A stretch of 64,000 nucleotides of DNA from Corinectria fuckeliana (taxonomy: Eukaryota; Ascomycota; Sordariomycetes; Hypocreales; Nectriaceae): positions 124,001 through 188,000 of the forward strand of contig WPDH01000109.1 of NCBI GenBank assembly GCA_019137255.1, given 5' to 3'. Positions 10,818 through 23,538 of the stretch are shown in pieces. Position 1 is the stretch's first letter. The number at the start of each line of letters is the position of its first letter. The notes beneath the pieces were generated by a model. It saw nothing but the letters and a program-made list of their open reading frames with translations, was not told the origin of the DNA and searched no databases. The translations under genes were made by a program, and so were the position numbers.

Positions 10818-13800
10818 CATTTTTCTTACTTACCTAGTTTCTGCTTACTACAGCCCTAATCTGCCTCTAAAATACATTCTAACACTAGAATCTAAATCCT
10901 CACACATATATTACCCTAGGGATAATAGCATATTAGGACTGTAGTAATAGCACTAATATGCTTCTAATAGCTATTAATTTAAGAGCGTGTAGACTTAACT
11001 AAAGTTAATATAACCCCCTCACGGGAATCAGCTAATACATACTAAGCAAAAATAACAAACCCGCTACAGAACTAAGTAGAATACTAGTAGATAACCTAGA
11101 AAATAAAGCATATAGTGCTATTACTAGAATTATTCTTACTATATCTCTTAAACAAGTTTAGCATATTATCTAAACTTATATGTCTACATGTAAGATACAG
11201 GCTCGCACCTTACGTAAGGAGGATATAATATATAACTATAAAACAGCCCTTAAGGACTAAATTACTATAAATATTACTATAGCCCTCACCTCTATTATTA
11301 ATATAGCTCTTACTACACCCTTAGATTATAAGAGAGGCTAACCCTCTTATATATTAATCACAGTATAAAACCTAACACCCCTAAACTAGGGAAACATAAA
11401 GCAAATAACCTAAAGCTATATTAAACATAAAGTTATAATCCAAATAAGAAATACACCTCCTGATATTAACAGCTAAACCCTAAAAGACACTATTAAGGTA
11501 GCAAACTAGGCCTGTAGCAACTTTAGTGTTATTACAGCAAGAAAACTGCTAAGCAGTAATACTATCCTCACATTCTATATAGCAGATAAGATATAAGCTA
11601 TTTACGCTAAAGATTAGGTTACTAAAGCCTTTAGTAATAGTATAGCTCTCTCCCCCCTAATATTTATAGTAATAGCAAAGAGAATCTAACTCGTATCTAT
11701 CCTAAACAACACTAATAAGCTTATTAAAGAAATTAACAGATCTAATCAACTAAAGATCCTCTAAGTTAAAAAGCAAAAGACTAGCTAACCTAGCCCTAAA
11801 GTAAAGATAAACCTTATCTTATATATTAGCTTTATTAAAAAGGCTAACCACTTATATGATAACAGCCTACTACTTAATACATAACTATATAACTATAAGC
11901 CCTTTAATAAGAGGCTCTAACCCACCTAATATTATAACTGCTTTAAGTTTAGATACTTAGCCTAAAACTATAAATCAGCCCTAACCTGCAGATATTACAG
12001 AGGTGTTATACACACTAACAAAAAAGAATACCTAACTAAACATAAAGAAATCCCCCTAAACTACATCCTCTATAAGAGTAAACACCTAGTCTAGAGCTAT
12101 AACTACCCTATTATAACCTCACACTAGGCCTAGGCTAAGAAAGAATACTTAGATAAACCTCTCTGCTTCTAAGAACACACAGCAACTAAACCTCTAACTT
12201 AAGGGCTCCTACCCTCACCACCCTTACTATCAGCCTAGCTTATTTAGTTCTTATTAAGAAAACCCAGAAGGCCCCCTAGCTTAATAAACAAATCACACAC
12301 AGCATCTACCAGCCCAGCCCTAACATAAGCCTAAGCCGCCCACATACTATCCCCTCTTTTAATAATTACCTCAGCCTTATCACTATTACTATCCCCCCCC
12401 TAGACTACTAATTAATACTAGTGCTATATTAGAATACTAATTATTAAGCCACCCTAACCCATATTACACTATAGGCCCACAGTAAATATAATATAATTAC
12501 ACTTTTTAAGCCTAATAAGAACCCTAAGATAGGAGCCCTAGCCTGCCTAGAATATTATAACTACTATATAGTCTACCATAGTAAGCGCATAATAGTCTAT
12601 ATAAACAAACAGTATAAGCCTAAGTTATAAATATTATAAGCAGAAGAAGACTAGGTTAGTATTACCTTTATAAAAACCTAACACTAAATTATCACCTTAT
12701 ATAATCCCCTAAATAGCAGAGGTGACTCACCCACACTATAAGCTCTTACTAGCACCACTCTAAATAATTATACACTCCTTATAAGCAACTTTAACTTTCA
12801 CCACCCGCTTTAAGACTACTATAGCCACTTAGACTAAGATAGTAATAGCCTTATAGAGAAGGTGCTATAACTTTACGTCAGCCTTCTCACCCCCTACAGA
12901 ATAGTTACTAAGTCAGCCTAAAACTACTAAAATAGCACTCTAGACCTTACCTAGGCTACTAAAACTATTAATACCTCCTACACAGAAACTAACTATAACC
13001 TAGAAGGGTCTAACTATATCCCTTAGCGTGTTTACATTATAAACTCTCACGAAGAGACAGCCCCTAAGCCAGACCTTAGATTCAACTAGAAGAAAACCCA
13101 CCAGCAAAAAGCAGCTAATAAAGCAGCAGTCTATCTCTATTACACATCTAGCAGTATAATAACCACCTTAGAGGCCCTAAATGTAAAAGTTAAATAGCTT
13201 CTTAAGCAACTCACTATAATCACAGAATATATAACCTTAAAGCAGAAGAAACCCAGATCTTACTATAACTCTTAGTAGAATAGTAAAATAGCTAAAGTAA
13301 CTTCTAAACTTAAGTAAGTATACTACACAGCCTAACAAACTAGCCACCTAGCAGACTAGTATACACACTCTAAGGTATATACAGCACAGAATTAGCACAT
13401 ATAGAACACATAGTATGCCCTCTAGAGGAAACTTCTAATTAAGCTCTTATAGTATAATATAATATAATTTTAGAATATGAAAAGATAGGCTAGACTATAT
13501 AGCAGAACCACTATAACTCCTCTGCAGCTCCCGCCTCTTATCTGCTAAGACTAACCCAAACTAGTAATACTCTATATAGATAAAGCTAAGATCTTAGTAA
13601 GAAAATTCTTCTCTAAACCTTAGGCAGATAACTCTAACCTCCCCCCCCTCTCGCCCCCTAAGACACTTAAACCTAAATCAGGCTATATATGCCTAATAAT
13701 AGACCCTAAAGAGGTCTAAGAAGCTTTACACTAAATCAAGTTATAAAAAGCCCTAAGGGAGGATAAAATCCCTATAGGATTTCTTAAAGCATATAGTAAA

Positions 13801-16737
13801 CTACTTATCCTTATAATCACTAAAATAGTAAATATAAGCTTTACTATTAGTTACTTCCTAATACGCTTTCGCACTATAATCACTATAATTATCCTAAAAG
13901 CTAATAAGACTAAAGAACAATAGTAAACAGCATTAGGCTAGCGCCTAATATTACTACTTAATATAATCAGCAAGATTATTAAAACAGTTATTAGTAAGCA
14001 TATTATAACTATAGCAGAAGAGAAGAGGCTACTACCCTTAGGGCAAATAGGTAACAGGCCTAAAAAGTTAACAGAGCTAGCCCTAGCTATAGTTATTAAA
14101 GTAGTATATATAGTATAAGCCTAATATAACCTCACCTCTCTCCTCTAGCTTAACTTTATAAGAGCCTTTAATAATATTAACTATAAACAACTTATTACTA
14201 CCTTATAACTAAAAGGATTCCTTAGATAGCTCCTAGTATAACTTACTAGCTATCTTATATTATAAATAGCACAACTCTAATTTAATAGCTAAACCTCTAA
14301 CCTAATTAAAGTTAAAGTGAGAGTCCCCTAAAGATCCCCTCTATCACCTATTCTATTTATCCTCTTTATTTCTAGCCTTTATAAAGCCCTTAATAACACC
14401 TTTAGGATATTAGTTATTAGATTTACAGATAATATAAACCTGCTAGTATTTAGCTATAACACAAAAGAGACTTAAACCTAGCTTAAGGCTGTATAGGAAA
14501 TATACAACAATTAGGCCTAAATAAACAGTATAACCTAAGAACTAAACAAAATATAACTCCTCTACTTTACCTATAAACATATAACAGACTAGACGCAAAT
14601 CCAACTTAGAGACTTAACAGTATAGCCTACCTAAACCTATAAGTTTCTTAGACTCTTTCTCTATTGCAAACTACTATAGGGCTCACATATAGACCACCTT
14701 AAAGGGAAACTTAAGCACTAATATTAGGCCCTCACTATAATCACTATAAGCATATAAGGGGTCAGCCTTAAAGGAGTAAGATTAATTTATATATAAGTTA
14801 TCTGTTCTACTATAGTCTACAGTATAGATACCTACCACACCCTAACAGCCCCTAGTGGCAAGCCTTAAGGCATTACATAAGCACTTATATTAGAACAGAC
14901 TTAAAACCTACATATAGTAGTAGAGGCCTATAAAGCCACACCTGCTTACCTACTAGAGATAGAGCTAGCTATCCCCCCTCTTAATATCTACCTTAACAAA
15001 CTAGCCGCCTAATTTCACAGCCGCACTAAGAGACAGAATACCACTCAGCTTATCAGGGCTGCTACCACTACAGCTTTAAGGTAGATTCACTATAAGCAGC
15101 AGCAGGGACTATAACAGCAACTATAGTAAGAAGTTAGAGATTAGCTTAAAAGCTAGCTCCCCTATAAAAGGCGCAAACCAATATTAATAGCAATAAAAGC
15201 TCACACCCTTTCTAAATAGACTACATAATAGACCTAACTCTAAGATAAAACAAGAGAGCACTAAAGGACTAATTAACTTAAACCAGCTAAAGCCTATCTC
15301 CCTGCTAACAACAAAAGAGTATTACACTTACACTAAGACCTTAATAAATATTAAAGCTTAATACTTATATAGTTATAAACAGGAAAAATTAGTCTTAGAA
15401 GCTTCCTCTTCTAAAGGTATATACCTAATATACCTTTACTATAGTGCCTATATAAGACTAGTAAAAAAACACCTAAATATATTATTATCTTTTACTCTAA
15501 GTATACTAAATAACAAAAACACCTAATAAACCCACTATAAAACTAATATAAGTTTAGGCTCTAACTATCTAAGTATAAAACTACTTAACTGCTTACCTAG
15601 TGGTTTCTAAGCTAATATATTATCCTGCACTATAAACTAGCCTTACAAATCTATAGTAACTATAATTAAGTTTATAGCCCTATAATAGGAATAGTACGCT
15701 ACTATACTAAGTACTTCTTACCCTTCTTATAAGAAGTATAAAATACACCTAGAAAAAGCCATAAAAGGCAAAAAACTAGCCTAATTATAATAGCTACTAA
15801 TCCTAATTAAATCCTCTAACCCCCTATTAAAATCCTTTAAGCCTATAGTGCTAACTTATAGACCTAACTTAAACTTACACCTTTACCACCTATTATCTAA
15901 CTCTATATATTTATATTACTCTCCTTTACACCTTCGCTAGTAGTAGTATTATTACTAGCCTTACTAGCCTTATTATTACTATTACTATCCTTCTTACTAG
16001 TTTCCTTAAGGGCTAATAACCTAACTGCTATAGAGATAAGAATACTCTCTAGACAGGTAAAAGCTAGGACCGTAACATATTTAAGACGCTTAAGCACCTT
16101 AGCAATATAGTTAATCCTGCTGACTAGTATATTAAACTAGTTAGATATTAAGCCTATAGTTACCACTATAAGCGCGATATATATACGCTTAAGAGCCTAA
16201 CTCTTTGCCTAAAGGGCCATATTCTTAAGCCCCTTAAGCTTCTCCTCCTACACACTATTAGCTTATATACACACTATAGAACTAACTTACACTTATATTA
16301 TTAGCACCCCTCTCTTACTAGAGAGCCTCTACTAGGGCTTAGGCGGTAGTAATAGTAGTAAACAGTAGGGCTTTATATGTTTTATACATATAAGTATAAG
16401 CTGTGTAGCCACCTACTATAGTATTCACCTAGTCTTAGTAGAGACTTATCATACTATTCTTACCTATCTATATAACACACACAAAACAGAGGATAACCCG
16501 CACCACTCTCTCTAGAGTAGTAGACTCCTCCCCTAAAGTAGTAACACTCTCCGTCTTAGCCTGTCTCTTTCTCTTAGCCTGTATAAGATCAGCCTAGACA
16601 TACAGCAGATTTATAGCAAAAAAACTTACTCTTATAGCTAGTATTATTATTATTATTATTATTAGAATCTACACATAAACAGATTAGCATATATAACTAT
16701 ATCTCTCCCGCTAAGAGACTATACCAGGTTTATTATC

Positions 16738-16788
<51 letters not shown>

Positions 16789-17570
16789 GTTATTATTCTT
16801 AGCTATATAAAGTCAGCTATTATAATAAGACTGTAATAAAGCCGCGGTATAAGCAGCTAAGAAACAAATATATTAATAAATCCTAGAAAGAATATATATT
16901 AGTATATATTTAAGACCTAAAGCTAATATAAGCCTAACAAAAAGCCTAGGGGGAAGCTACTTATAGAGGTGTTAAAAAGGGAAGAAAAGAAGAAAGATAT
17001 TATAACCTAAGAGACTAAATAATAAATAACAACAAAGATCTATACGGCTACTAATAGCTGCTAATAGCTATTAAGCATTAGGTCTATACCAGCCTCTAGC
17101 CACTAATAACTATACTACTAGCTGACCTACTAACAGCTAGCTAACCCACTAGTAGCCAGTTCTGCCCACTTAAAATCCTAAGCTCTTAGCCGCAACTATA
17201 AAGCAACCTAGACACACCTAGCTAGCACAATCCTAACACTTAACCGCTCTGCTCCCGCAGCAGACTAGGTGCTTAATATTTAGTTAACTATTTCTCCCTC
17301 CTTCACTCTTTTTTTCCTTTTTCCCCCTTTTTCTTTTCCCTTTTTCCCCTTTCCTCTCTTTAATTTTTTTCTTAGCCCTCTAGAAAATAAGATAACTCTA
17401 GTCCTAGTAAAAGGACTATTTACTTACATATAGTGATAGCATAAGAGGCCTAACCCAGGCCCGCTATATAAAAGATACAGGTTTTCATCTAATTCTATAG
17501 TTTTTCCTATATCTATATAAAATAGAAGCACTATCTACCTTTTAGGTCTATAAAGTATAAATAAATAAAT
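10818..17570 (+). mobile_element. RIP-degraded LINE (non-LTR) retrotransposon
   Basis: 6753 bp between perfect 15-bp duplications, ending 3' in an A-rich tail (AAATAAATAAAT) as expected of target-primed integration. Plus-strand translation with RIP stops ignored gives the LINE order. About 11.93-12.05 kb: a gag-like CCHC knuckle region with Cys-to-Tyr changes. 12.78 kb: NFNFHHPL, the endonuclease GDFNxHHPLW motif. 13.57-14.0 kb: KAKILVRKFF...SGYI and the RT entry (LILLLNIISKIIKTVIS). 14.32 kb: RVP*RSPLSPILF. 14.42 kb: FTDNINLLV in place of FADDINLLV. The order and motifs fit the Tad1/jockey-like fungal LINE group. It carries ATT microsatellites in its 3' part. It is inactive. Confidence 0.85.
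16741..16787 (+). repeat. ATT microsatellite in the LINE 3' region
   Basis: An uninterrupted run of ATT trinucleotides of about 47 bp; a shorter run lies at 16642-16664. Both fall in the 3' non-coding part of the LINE. Confidence 0.9.
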
Positions 17571-17585
17571 AAGAATACTATCTTA
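17571..17585. repeat. Right copy of the LINE target-site duplication
   Basis: AAGAATACTATCTTA, identical to 10803-10817, follows the A-rich LINE tail directly. Confidence 0.85.
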
Positions 17586-18827
17586 AGTTTTTTAAGGTAT
17601 TCTAATACTAATAGTATTTTAGTATTATCTTCTAGGAATAAGTATCTAAAAACTAAGTTGCTAAACCTTATATATATTTATAAAGAACTTTTAAGTTCTT
17701 ATACTATATTATTATAAGCTTATATTCTATTTAATACTAAAAAAGCTATCTTATATCTATTTAGAGGGAAAATACTAACTCCTTAGAATCTATTTAAGGC
17801 ATTTATTTATAAGAAAATAGTTAGTCTCTTATAGTAAATAAAATCTAAGTTAGCTTTAAGGTTATAATATAAATATCCTAACTTTAATATAGAATTATTT
17901 ATATCTTAGTAATTATAAATCACTCTGTAAGTCTTAGTACCTAAAGTAGGGCTAGGTTTTAGTAGAAATAGTATCTTAGCTACCTATTCTAATACTATCT
18001 TTATAATAAATCTAGCTCTTTCTATTCTTAGAAAGATATCTATAGTAAATTCTTATTATACTTAGCTATATCTTATTTGTTATTATTTTATAAGCTTTAC
18101 CCTCTTAATTAATAAAATATAATATTATATTAGGTCTGTTATTTAGATATCCTCTAGTTATACTATAAAGCAGTTATAATAAGTATAATAGAGCTATATA
18201 ACTAGAAATCGCTATTTGTTTATTATAGCTATATTACCTAATATAATTTTACTATTATAAAACTATAAAATGATTTTTTCTAGCTACACTTTGCTAAGTT
18301 AGTAAAATTAGTATAAAAAGTAGACTTATAAGAGGTACCTCTTATAATCTTAGATTCTTATATAAATTTGCTAATTTATAATTTTAGTAGTATCTAGTAG
18401 TTAGTAGTCTACCTTTAGGCTACTACTAAGTTACTTATCTTTTAGCTTAAGAAATATTTAGAAAAGATTATACTTACCTTCTATCTATTCTTTCTTAGAG
18501 TCTTTTTTAATTATATTAGTTTTATTAGTATCTAAGTTTATAGTTAAGTTGCTTTTTAATATTTAGTATTCTAAATATAAGATATTTAGGTGGGTATACC
18601 CTAATAAACACCTTTTAAGAGAGTATCTAGGTTTTTTAGCGCTTAGATTCTAAATAGTATCTAATTCTCCTATTAGATTTACTCTCTTACTTAGTTTTAA
18701 ATGTTTAGTATTCTGTTATAAGGCTTAGTCTCTGCCCTTCTCTAATCTTTCGCTAAGTTGTCTTTTATACTAATCTTATTTTAGTATTTATATTCTACTA
18801 AGAGCTAAATAATTATAAGATGTTAGC

Positions 18828-18941
18828 ACTCCTGTTTCGCCTTATTATCCTAATTATAATAATTTGCTATTATATTTCTTTTATACTCCTATTTCACCTT
18901 ATTATCCTAATTATAATAATTTATTATTATATTTCTTCCCC
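18828..18941. repeat. 57-bp tandem duplication
   Basis: Two adjacent units beginning ACTCCTGTTTCGCC and ACTCCTATTTCACC are spaced 57 bp apart and differ by G/A transitions, so the duplication predates or coincided with RIP. Confidence 0.75.
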
Positions 18942-21900
18942 TGTTTTTCTCTCTCTTATAGTATACTCTTAGGGCTAATATCTATAGGTGCTAGTTTTCT
19001 AGAGTCTTAGAAATATTAAGATATGTTTTTCTAACCTTAGTATATATCTGCTATTCTAGTTAATTAAGAATCTTTTTAACTTCTTTAAGTATAGGCTAGT
19101 TATTATTAATAAATATAATATTTTTATTATTATACCCTCTAGTAGTTACTTTTAGGTATATTCTTAGTTTACCCTCTAGTTATAATTTAAAGAGGTTAGA
19201 GGTTAGGTATATAGTAATAATCTATATGTATTTTTTTGTCCTTTTAACTATTAATTTCTCTTTATAGTAATTCTCTATTATACTTATATAATATATCTAT
19301 AGATACCTAACAAGTAAGTCCTAATTATTATAATCTCTTATTATATATACTTTCACTATAGTTATAATACTACTAACTACTACTTAGAGATAAATATACT
19401 AGTTAACTTTTTAGATTTAGTTATTTACTAGATATATAGTGCTAGGCTTAGGCATCTCTAGCCTTAAGATACCTTATTTAACTATAAATCTTTTATTTAC
19501 TAGATCTACTACTAAACTACTATTAAGTATAATAGTATCTAAGTGTTATCTTTTAATATAGCTTTTAATAAAACCTAGTGTGTTAGCTATTATACCTTTC
19601 TTAGCTATAGTGTTAATAAAGATAACTTACTTACTTATATATAATATACTAAGAAATTATTTCTCTAAGGTTTCTACTATATTATTATCTTTAGCTCTTA
19701 TATTTATCTTATTTATTATAATATACCTAAATAAGACTAATAAGTTTACTATAGTATCTCTCCTCTAACTAGTTTTCACTTTTCGCTTATATTATATTAA
19801 TTATAATAATTATTAACAGATAGAAAGTATAATTTATAATAGTTATAATATATTTAGTATAATAAGAGTGTCCTTAAGGTATTATCCTAATTTAAATATT
19901 AGGATATTAAACTTCTTAGTAGCCTAAATCTTCTCTAGTTTATAATAAGGTTTCTTATTATTTAGTAGGTTTATAGTTATTATCTACTATTTTTTATTTA
20001 CTATTATTTTCTAAAAGAAGGGTATAAAGTTTAGTAATATTTTCTTAAATTATTTCTAGGTGATAATAGGCTAGGATTATATTAGGATAACTTTAGGCAT
20101 AAAGTTTAAGTTATCTTCTATTATTAAGTCTATACTTGCTAGTTCTAATCTCTTGTTTTATCTCTTATAGTTAAGTATCCCTAGAGATAGTATAATATCT
20201 CCTCTTAAGTTTTTAATTCTAAGATGTTAGTATCCTTTTAGTAGAGCTAATACTTCTTATAATCTATAATTAGTAATATCTTAGTTTCTAGTAGTATTCT
20301 TAAGTTTAGTCTAAGCTCTCTAGTTTAGATCTCTTATTAAATTATATCCTCTCTTTTTAATATAATCCTAGTTCTTACCTGCTTATATCCTAGGTTTAGT
20401 ATCTTAAGGTTTTATATTATCTTATACTACTACTTTAGTATCTTATACTATAGCTACTTTAAACTCTTCCTAAGATATCTAGTATTCTAAGAGAGGATAA
20501 ATTTATATAGTCTTTTCTTTCTAGACTATAATCTTAGCTATAAGGTTATTTTTTATCTAAGTGGGAGGGTTTATTACTAGCTATTCTTACCTCTTATATC
20601 TTATCTTATACTTATATTATTACTACCTCTCTTAATTTTTAGCGTATTATTATTAATTATAGCTCTATCCTTTTAGATAGTTATATCCTATATATTCTTA
20701 TTTATTATATTTAAAATATAACTTTAGTTAGAGGTTATAAATATATTTTATTAAATAATTATTCTAGGTGTTTTAGTCTCTAAGCTAAGTATTATTATAT
20801 TCTTAGTGTACTAGATTATTTCTAGTTTTAGTAAGAGCTTATAGTTTTACTAGTAAAGGTAGAATATATATATCTTAAGAGACTAAATATTAGCTAGACT
20901 TAATATTATAAAGTTAGACTAATAAATAATATTTTTTATTTATCTTTTTTATAAGTTCTATTAAGACTTCTTATTATTATATTATTATCTTATATAAATT
21001 AAACTTACTAGTAGAGAGTATCTTCTTATTAAATTAGGTTAGTATTTTAAAGGCTAAGAATTAATAGTTATAGATTATTAACTAGATATTAGTAAATATA
21101 AGATCTAGTATAGCTATAAATACTTACTATTTTCTGTTAGTATATAGTTAGTCTTAAACTCTCTCTTATAATTTAAGGTTCTAATTCCTATTTACTATCC
21201 TAGTGATAAAAAATATTAAGAATGTTTATTTAGTAGTACTATAAAGCTTTAAGTAAAGTTACTCTTCTTATTTTAAGTAAGCTAAGAGGGATTCTCTTTT
21301 TGTTCTGTTAAATATATATACTTTTATAACTTTAGCGCTTTCTTAGGTGGGATTAGTATTTCTAAACTAAGCTAGAAACTTCTTATATACTTAGGTTTAT
21401 ATTAAATTATCTACTTTTAGGTTTTTATACTATATAAGCGCCTAGCTAACTAGTCTAAAGCGGAAAACTTCCTAAGTGACTAGTTCTTAAGATAGTTCTA
21501 AGACTCTTATAATTATTATTAAAGTATTATAAGATATAAGATAACTAGCAGGTATACTATCTTCTAGATAGCCTAAAAATAATACTCTCTTAATTAGAGG
21601 TTATATTCTTAATATAGATATTATAATTACTTTACAGCTTAGTTTTAGACTAGCAGCTGTCTAGTTCTTAGGGTAGTTTTTAGGGTTAGTATAAATATCT
21701 TATAATAAGTTAGGTAAAAAAGAGCTTATATAGACTAATAAACATTTAGGTAAAGAAAAAGTAGTAATAAGTAAAGGCAAAACTAAGTAAGATATTTATC
21801 TAGTTTTAAGTATTAATAAAAAGAACTTAGCTAGAGTGAGAGAGTCTTCCTCTAATAAGATAGACTCTAAGGTTTCCTAATATATTTAGAGCCTAACTAG

Positions 21901-22915
21901 GTAAGGGGTTATAAACTATAAGAATATAAGTAGATAGAAATAAAAAAATAAAAAAAATAAAAAGAAAGCTAGAGATCTCTTAGGGTAGGTACTAAATAGC
22001 TTAGCAGGAAATAAAAAAGCTAGTCTAATAGAAATATTATTCTTATATTTATATCTTTTAAAGAAAGAGAAAAAGTTAAGATTCTCTCTCCTCTATAGTA
22101 AGAGGAAAAATTTCTTTTTTACCTTCTAAGAATATAAGTAGTACCTTCCTAATAGAGTTTTTAGCTATTACTAGCTAGCAGTTAGGTATTATCTTCTAAA
22201 AATATAAATATTATTAATAACTCTAGTTCTTACCTCCTAATACACCTCTAGGTTTAATCTAACAAACCACAGCCTATATATTTTACTAATATCACCTTCT
22301 GCTAAGTGTTAGTAACTACTTATACTAGAATATAGATAAAATTAATAATATAAATTAAAATATATATAATAGTCTAAGCAGGTTTTAGTAGCTGCCTGTT
22401 AATAGGCAGATAAATTTAATAATATTAATTTATATATATTTAATAACTAGAGCTATTATATTCTAGGGGGGTTTAAAGTTATTTAGCTAGTATTATAAGA
22501 GGGTGTATTAGTATATCTATTATAGAGGTGTTTAAAATACTATCTACTATAATTATATTAGTATATCTTAAATATGTTTAAAGTAGTCTCTAAATTATTA
22601 TATATAATATTAATTTTTTTAGTAGCTAGTAAAACTAGTAATTTAGTATATTCTCTGATTTTTAGTATAATTATCTAAGATTTTTAAAGTCTTATAAACT
22701 AAATTAATTTATTAGTATATCTTAATATTAGTAGTAATAGTTTCTTCTAAACTCTAAGGCTTAAAAGTTTATATATTAAGGTGTTTTAGCGCTTAGTTTT
22801 AGTAGTTATACTAAATATCTAATCTTAGTTTTATAGATATCTTAACTTTCTTATCTTAGTTTTCTTAGGCATCCTAAATTTTAAGCCCTAGTTTTCAGAA
22901 GAGTCTATCTGCTCT

Positions 22916-23160
22916 TAGTCTTATAGTCTTAAGGTAGTTCTTAGCTTATTATTAGATCCTTATATTATTAAAGTTCTTACTAGTATTCTTACTCTAGTCT
23001 TATAGTCTTAAAGGGTTATTCTATAAAGTTCTTACTAGTATCTCTATTTTAGTCTTACAGTCCTAGAGGGTTATTTTATAAAGTTCTTATTAGTATTAAT
23101 CTTATTCTAGTCTTATAGTCCTAGAGCTATTAGTTTCTATTAATAAGAGTATTCTCTTTA
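22916..23160. repeat. Imperfect tandem repeats of 55-79 bp near the gypsy 5' LTR
   Basis: Four units start with TAGTCTTAYAGTC (22916, 22995, 23050, 23108); the last three share AAAGTTCTTACTAGTAT-like interiors. The position corresponds to the untranslated leader of the minus-strand element. Confidence 0.65.
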
Positions 23161-23243
23161 GTGGTAATATTAGGGTTTAGCAGCTATCTCTGCTATAAGT
23201 TTATAATTAATAATATTAATATGTGGTCCTAGTCTTATCACTA

Positions 23244-23379
23244 TAAAACTAGTATGTTAGTATAGGTGGTTATATTTGCTATATCCCTCTACCTACTATA
23301 GACCCTTATGTCCTCCAACATAACATATCCACTAGCGCCTACTAGCTTAGTAATATACTTGGCCAAATTACCTCCCACA
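23244..23379 (-). repeat. Right LTR-like direct repeat (5' LTR of the gypsy element)
   Basis: Direct partner of 8080-8215, same length. TG-equivalent TGTTAG starts at 23255 and CCACA ends at 23379. The right end of this copy is the less mutated one (GGCC, CCCACA), mirror-like to the left copy. Unique DNA with normal GC starts at once after it. Confidence 0.8.
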
Positions 23380-23538
23380 CCACGCTTGCAAGCATGTGCT
23401 CTGATGGCTCAATTGACCAGCCAGCGTGGCCTGTGCTCCCCGGAGCCACCATGTCCAGTTCTCGACCTTCCGCGTCCAGCTTGCCTCGAGCTGTCATTGT
23501 TGCGCCCAACGCCCAACGCCTCGCCAACACCCGCCACG

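Larger units (their letters stand above)
17586..23243 (-). pseudogene. Gypsy relic: gag/protease/RT part and leader (right arm)
   Basis: This arm would carry the 5' part of the minus-strand element. Next to the LINE, the frame NLVFRYLFLED...YLKKLKIVFF runs into the RT catalytic motif in the left arm. Further right everything is RIP-mutated; I can place gag and protease here only by position, not by motif. Two internal tandem repeats (near 18.83 kb and 22.92-23.16 kb) are listed separately. No intact ORF is present. Confidence 0.55.
8080..23379 (-). mobile_element. RIP-degraded Ty3/gypsy-type LTR retrotransposon, interrupted by a LINE
   Basis: A 15.3-kb block bounded by direct repeats of 136 bp. 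Inside, TpA is extremely common, CpA and TpG are scarce and no ORF of meaningful length survives; this is RIP. On the minus strand, allowing the expected TAG/TAA-for-CAG/CAA changes, the order reverse transcriptase, RNase H, integrase can be read from right to left, which is the Ty3/gypsy order. Without the nested LINE (10818-17570) and one copy of its target duplication the element is about 8.5 kb. No clean 5-bp target duplication is found outside the repeats. The element must be inactive. It separates the CsbD-like gene from SEC11 (361 and 159 bp to the respective start codons). Confidence 0.8.

Noticed and set aside
15903..16097. 64-codon ORF inside the LINE
   Set aside because: Chance frame in RIP-mutated DNA with N/S/T/K-rich content; no domain.
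16741..16787. Possible CRISPR-like or regulatory array in the AT-rich block
   Set aside because: It is a plain ATT microsatellite with no spacers, in a eukaryotic genome.
8216..23243. Mitochondrial DNA insertion or centromere as the cause of the AT-rich block
   Set aside because: Transposon motifs with diagnostic C-to-T and G-to-A changes, direct terminal repeats and a LINE target duplication explain it; no mitochondrial genes are seen. A centromeric role cannot be excluded but 15 kb between two ordinary genes gives no support.
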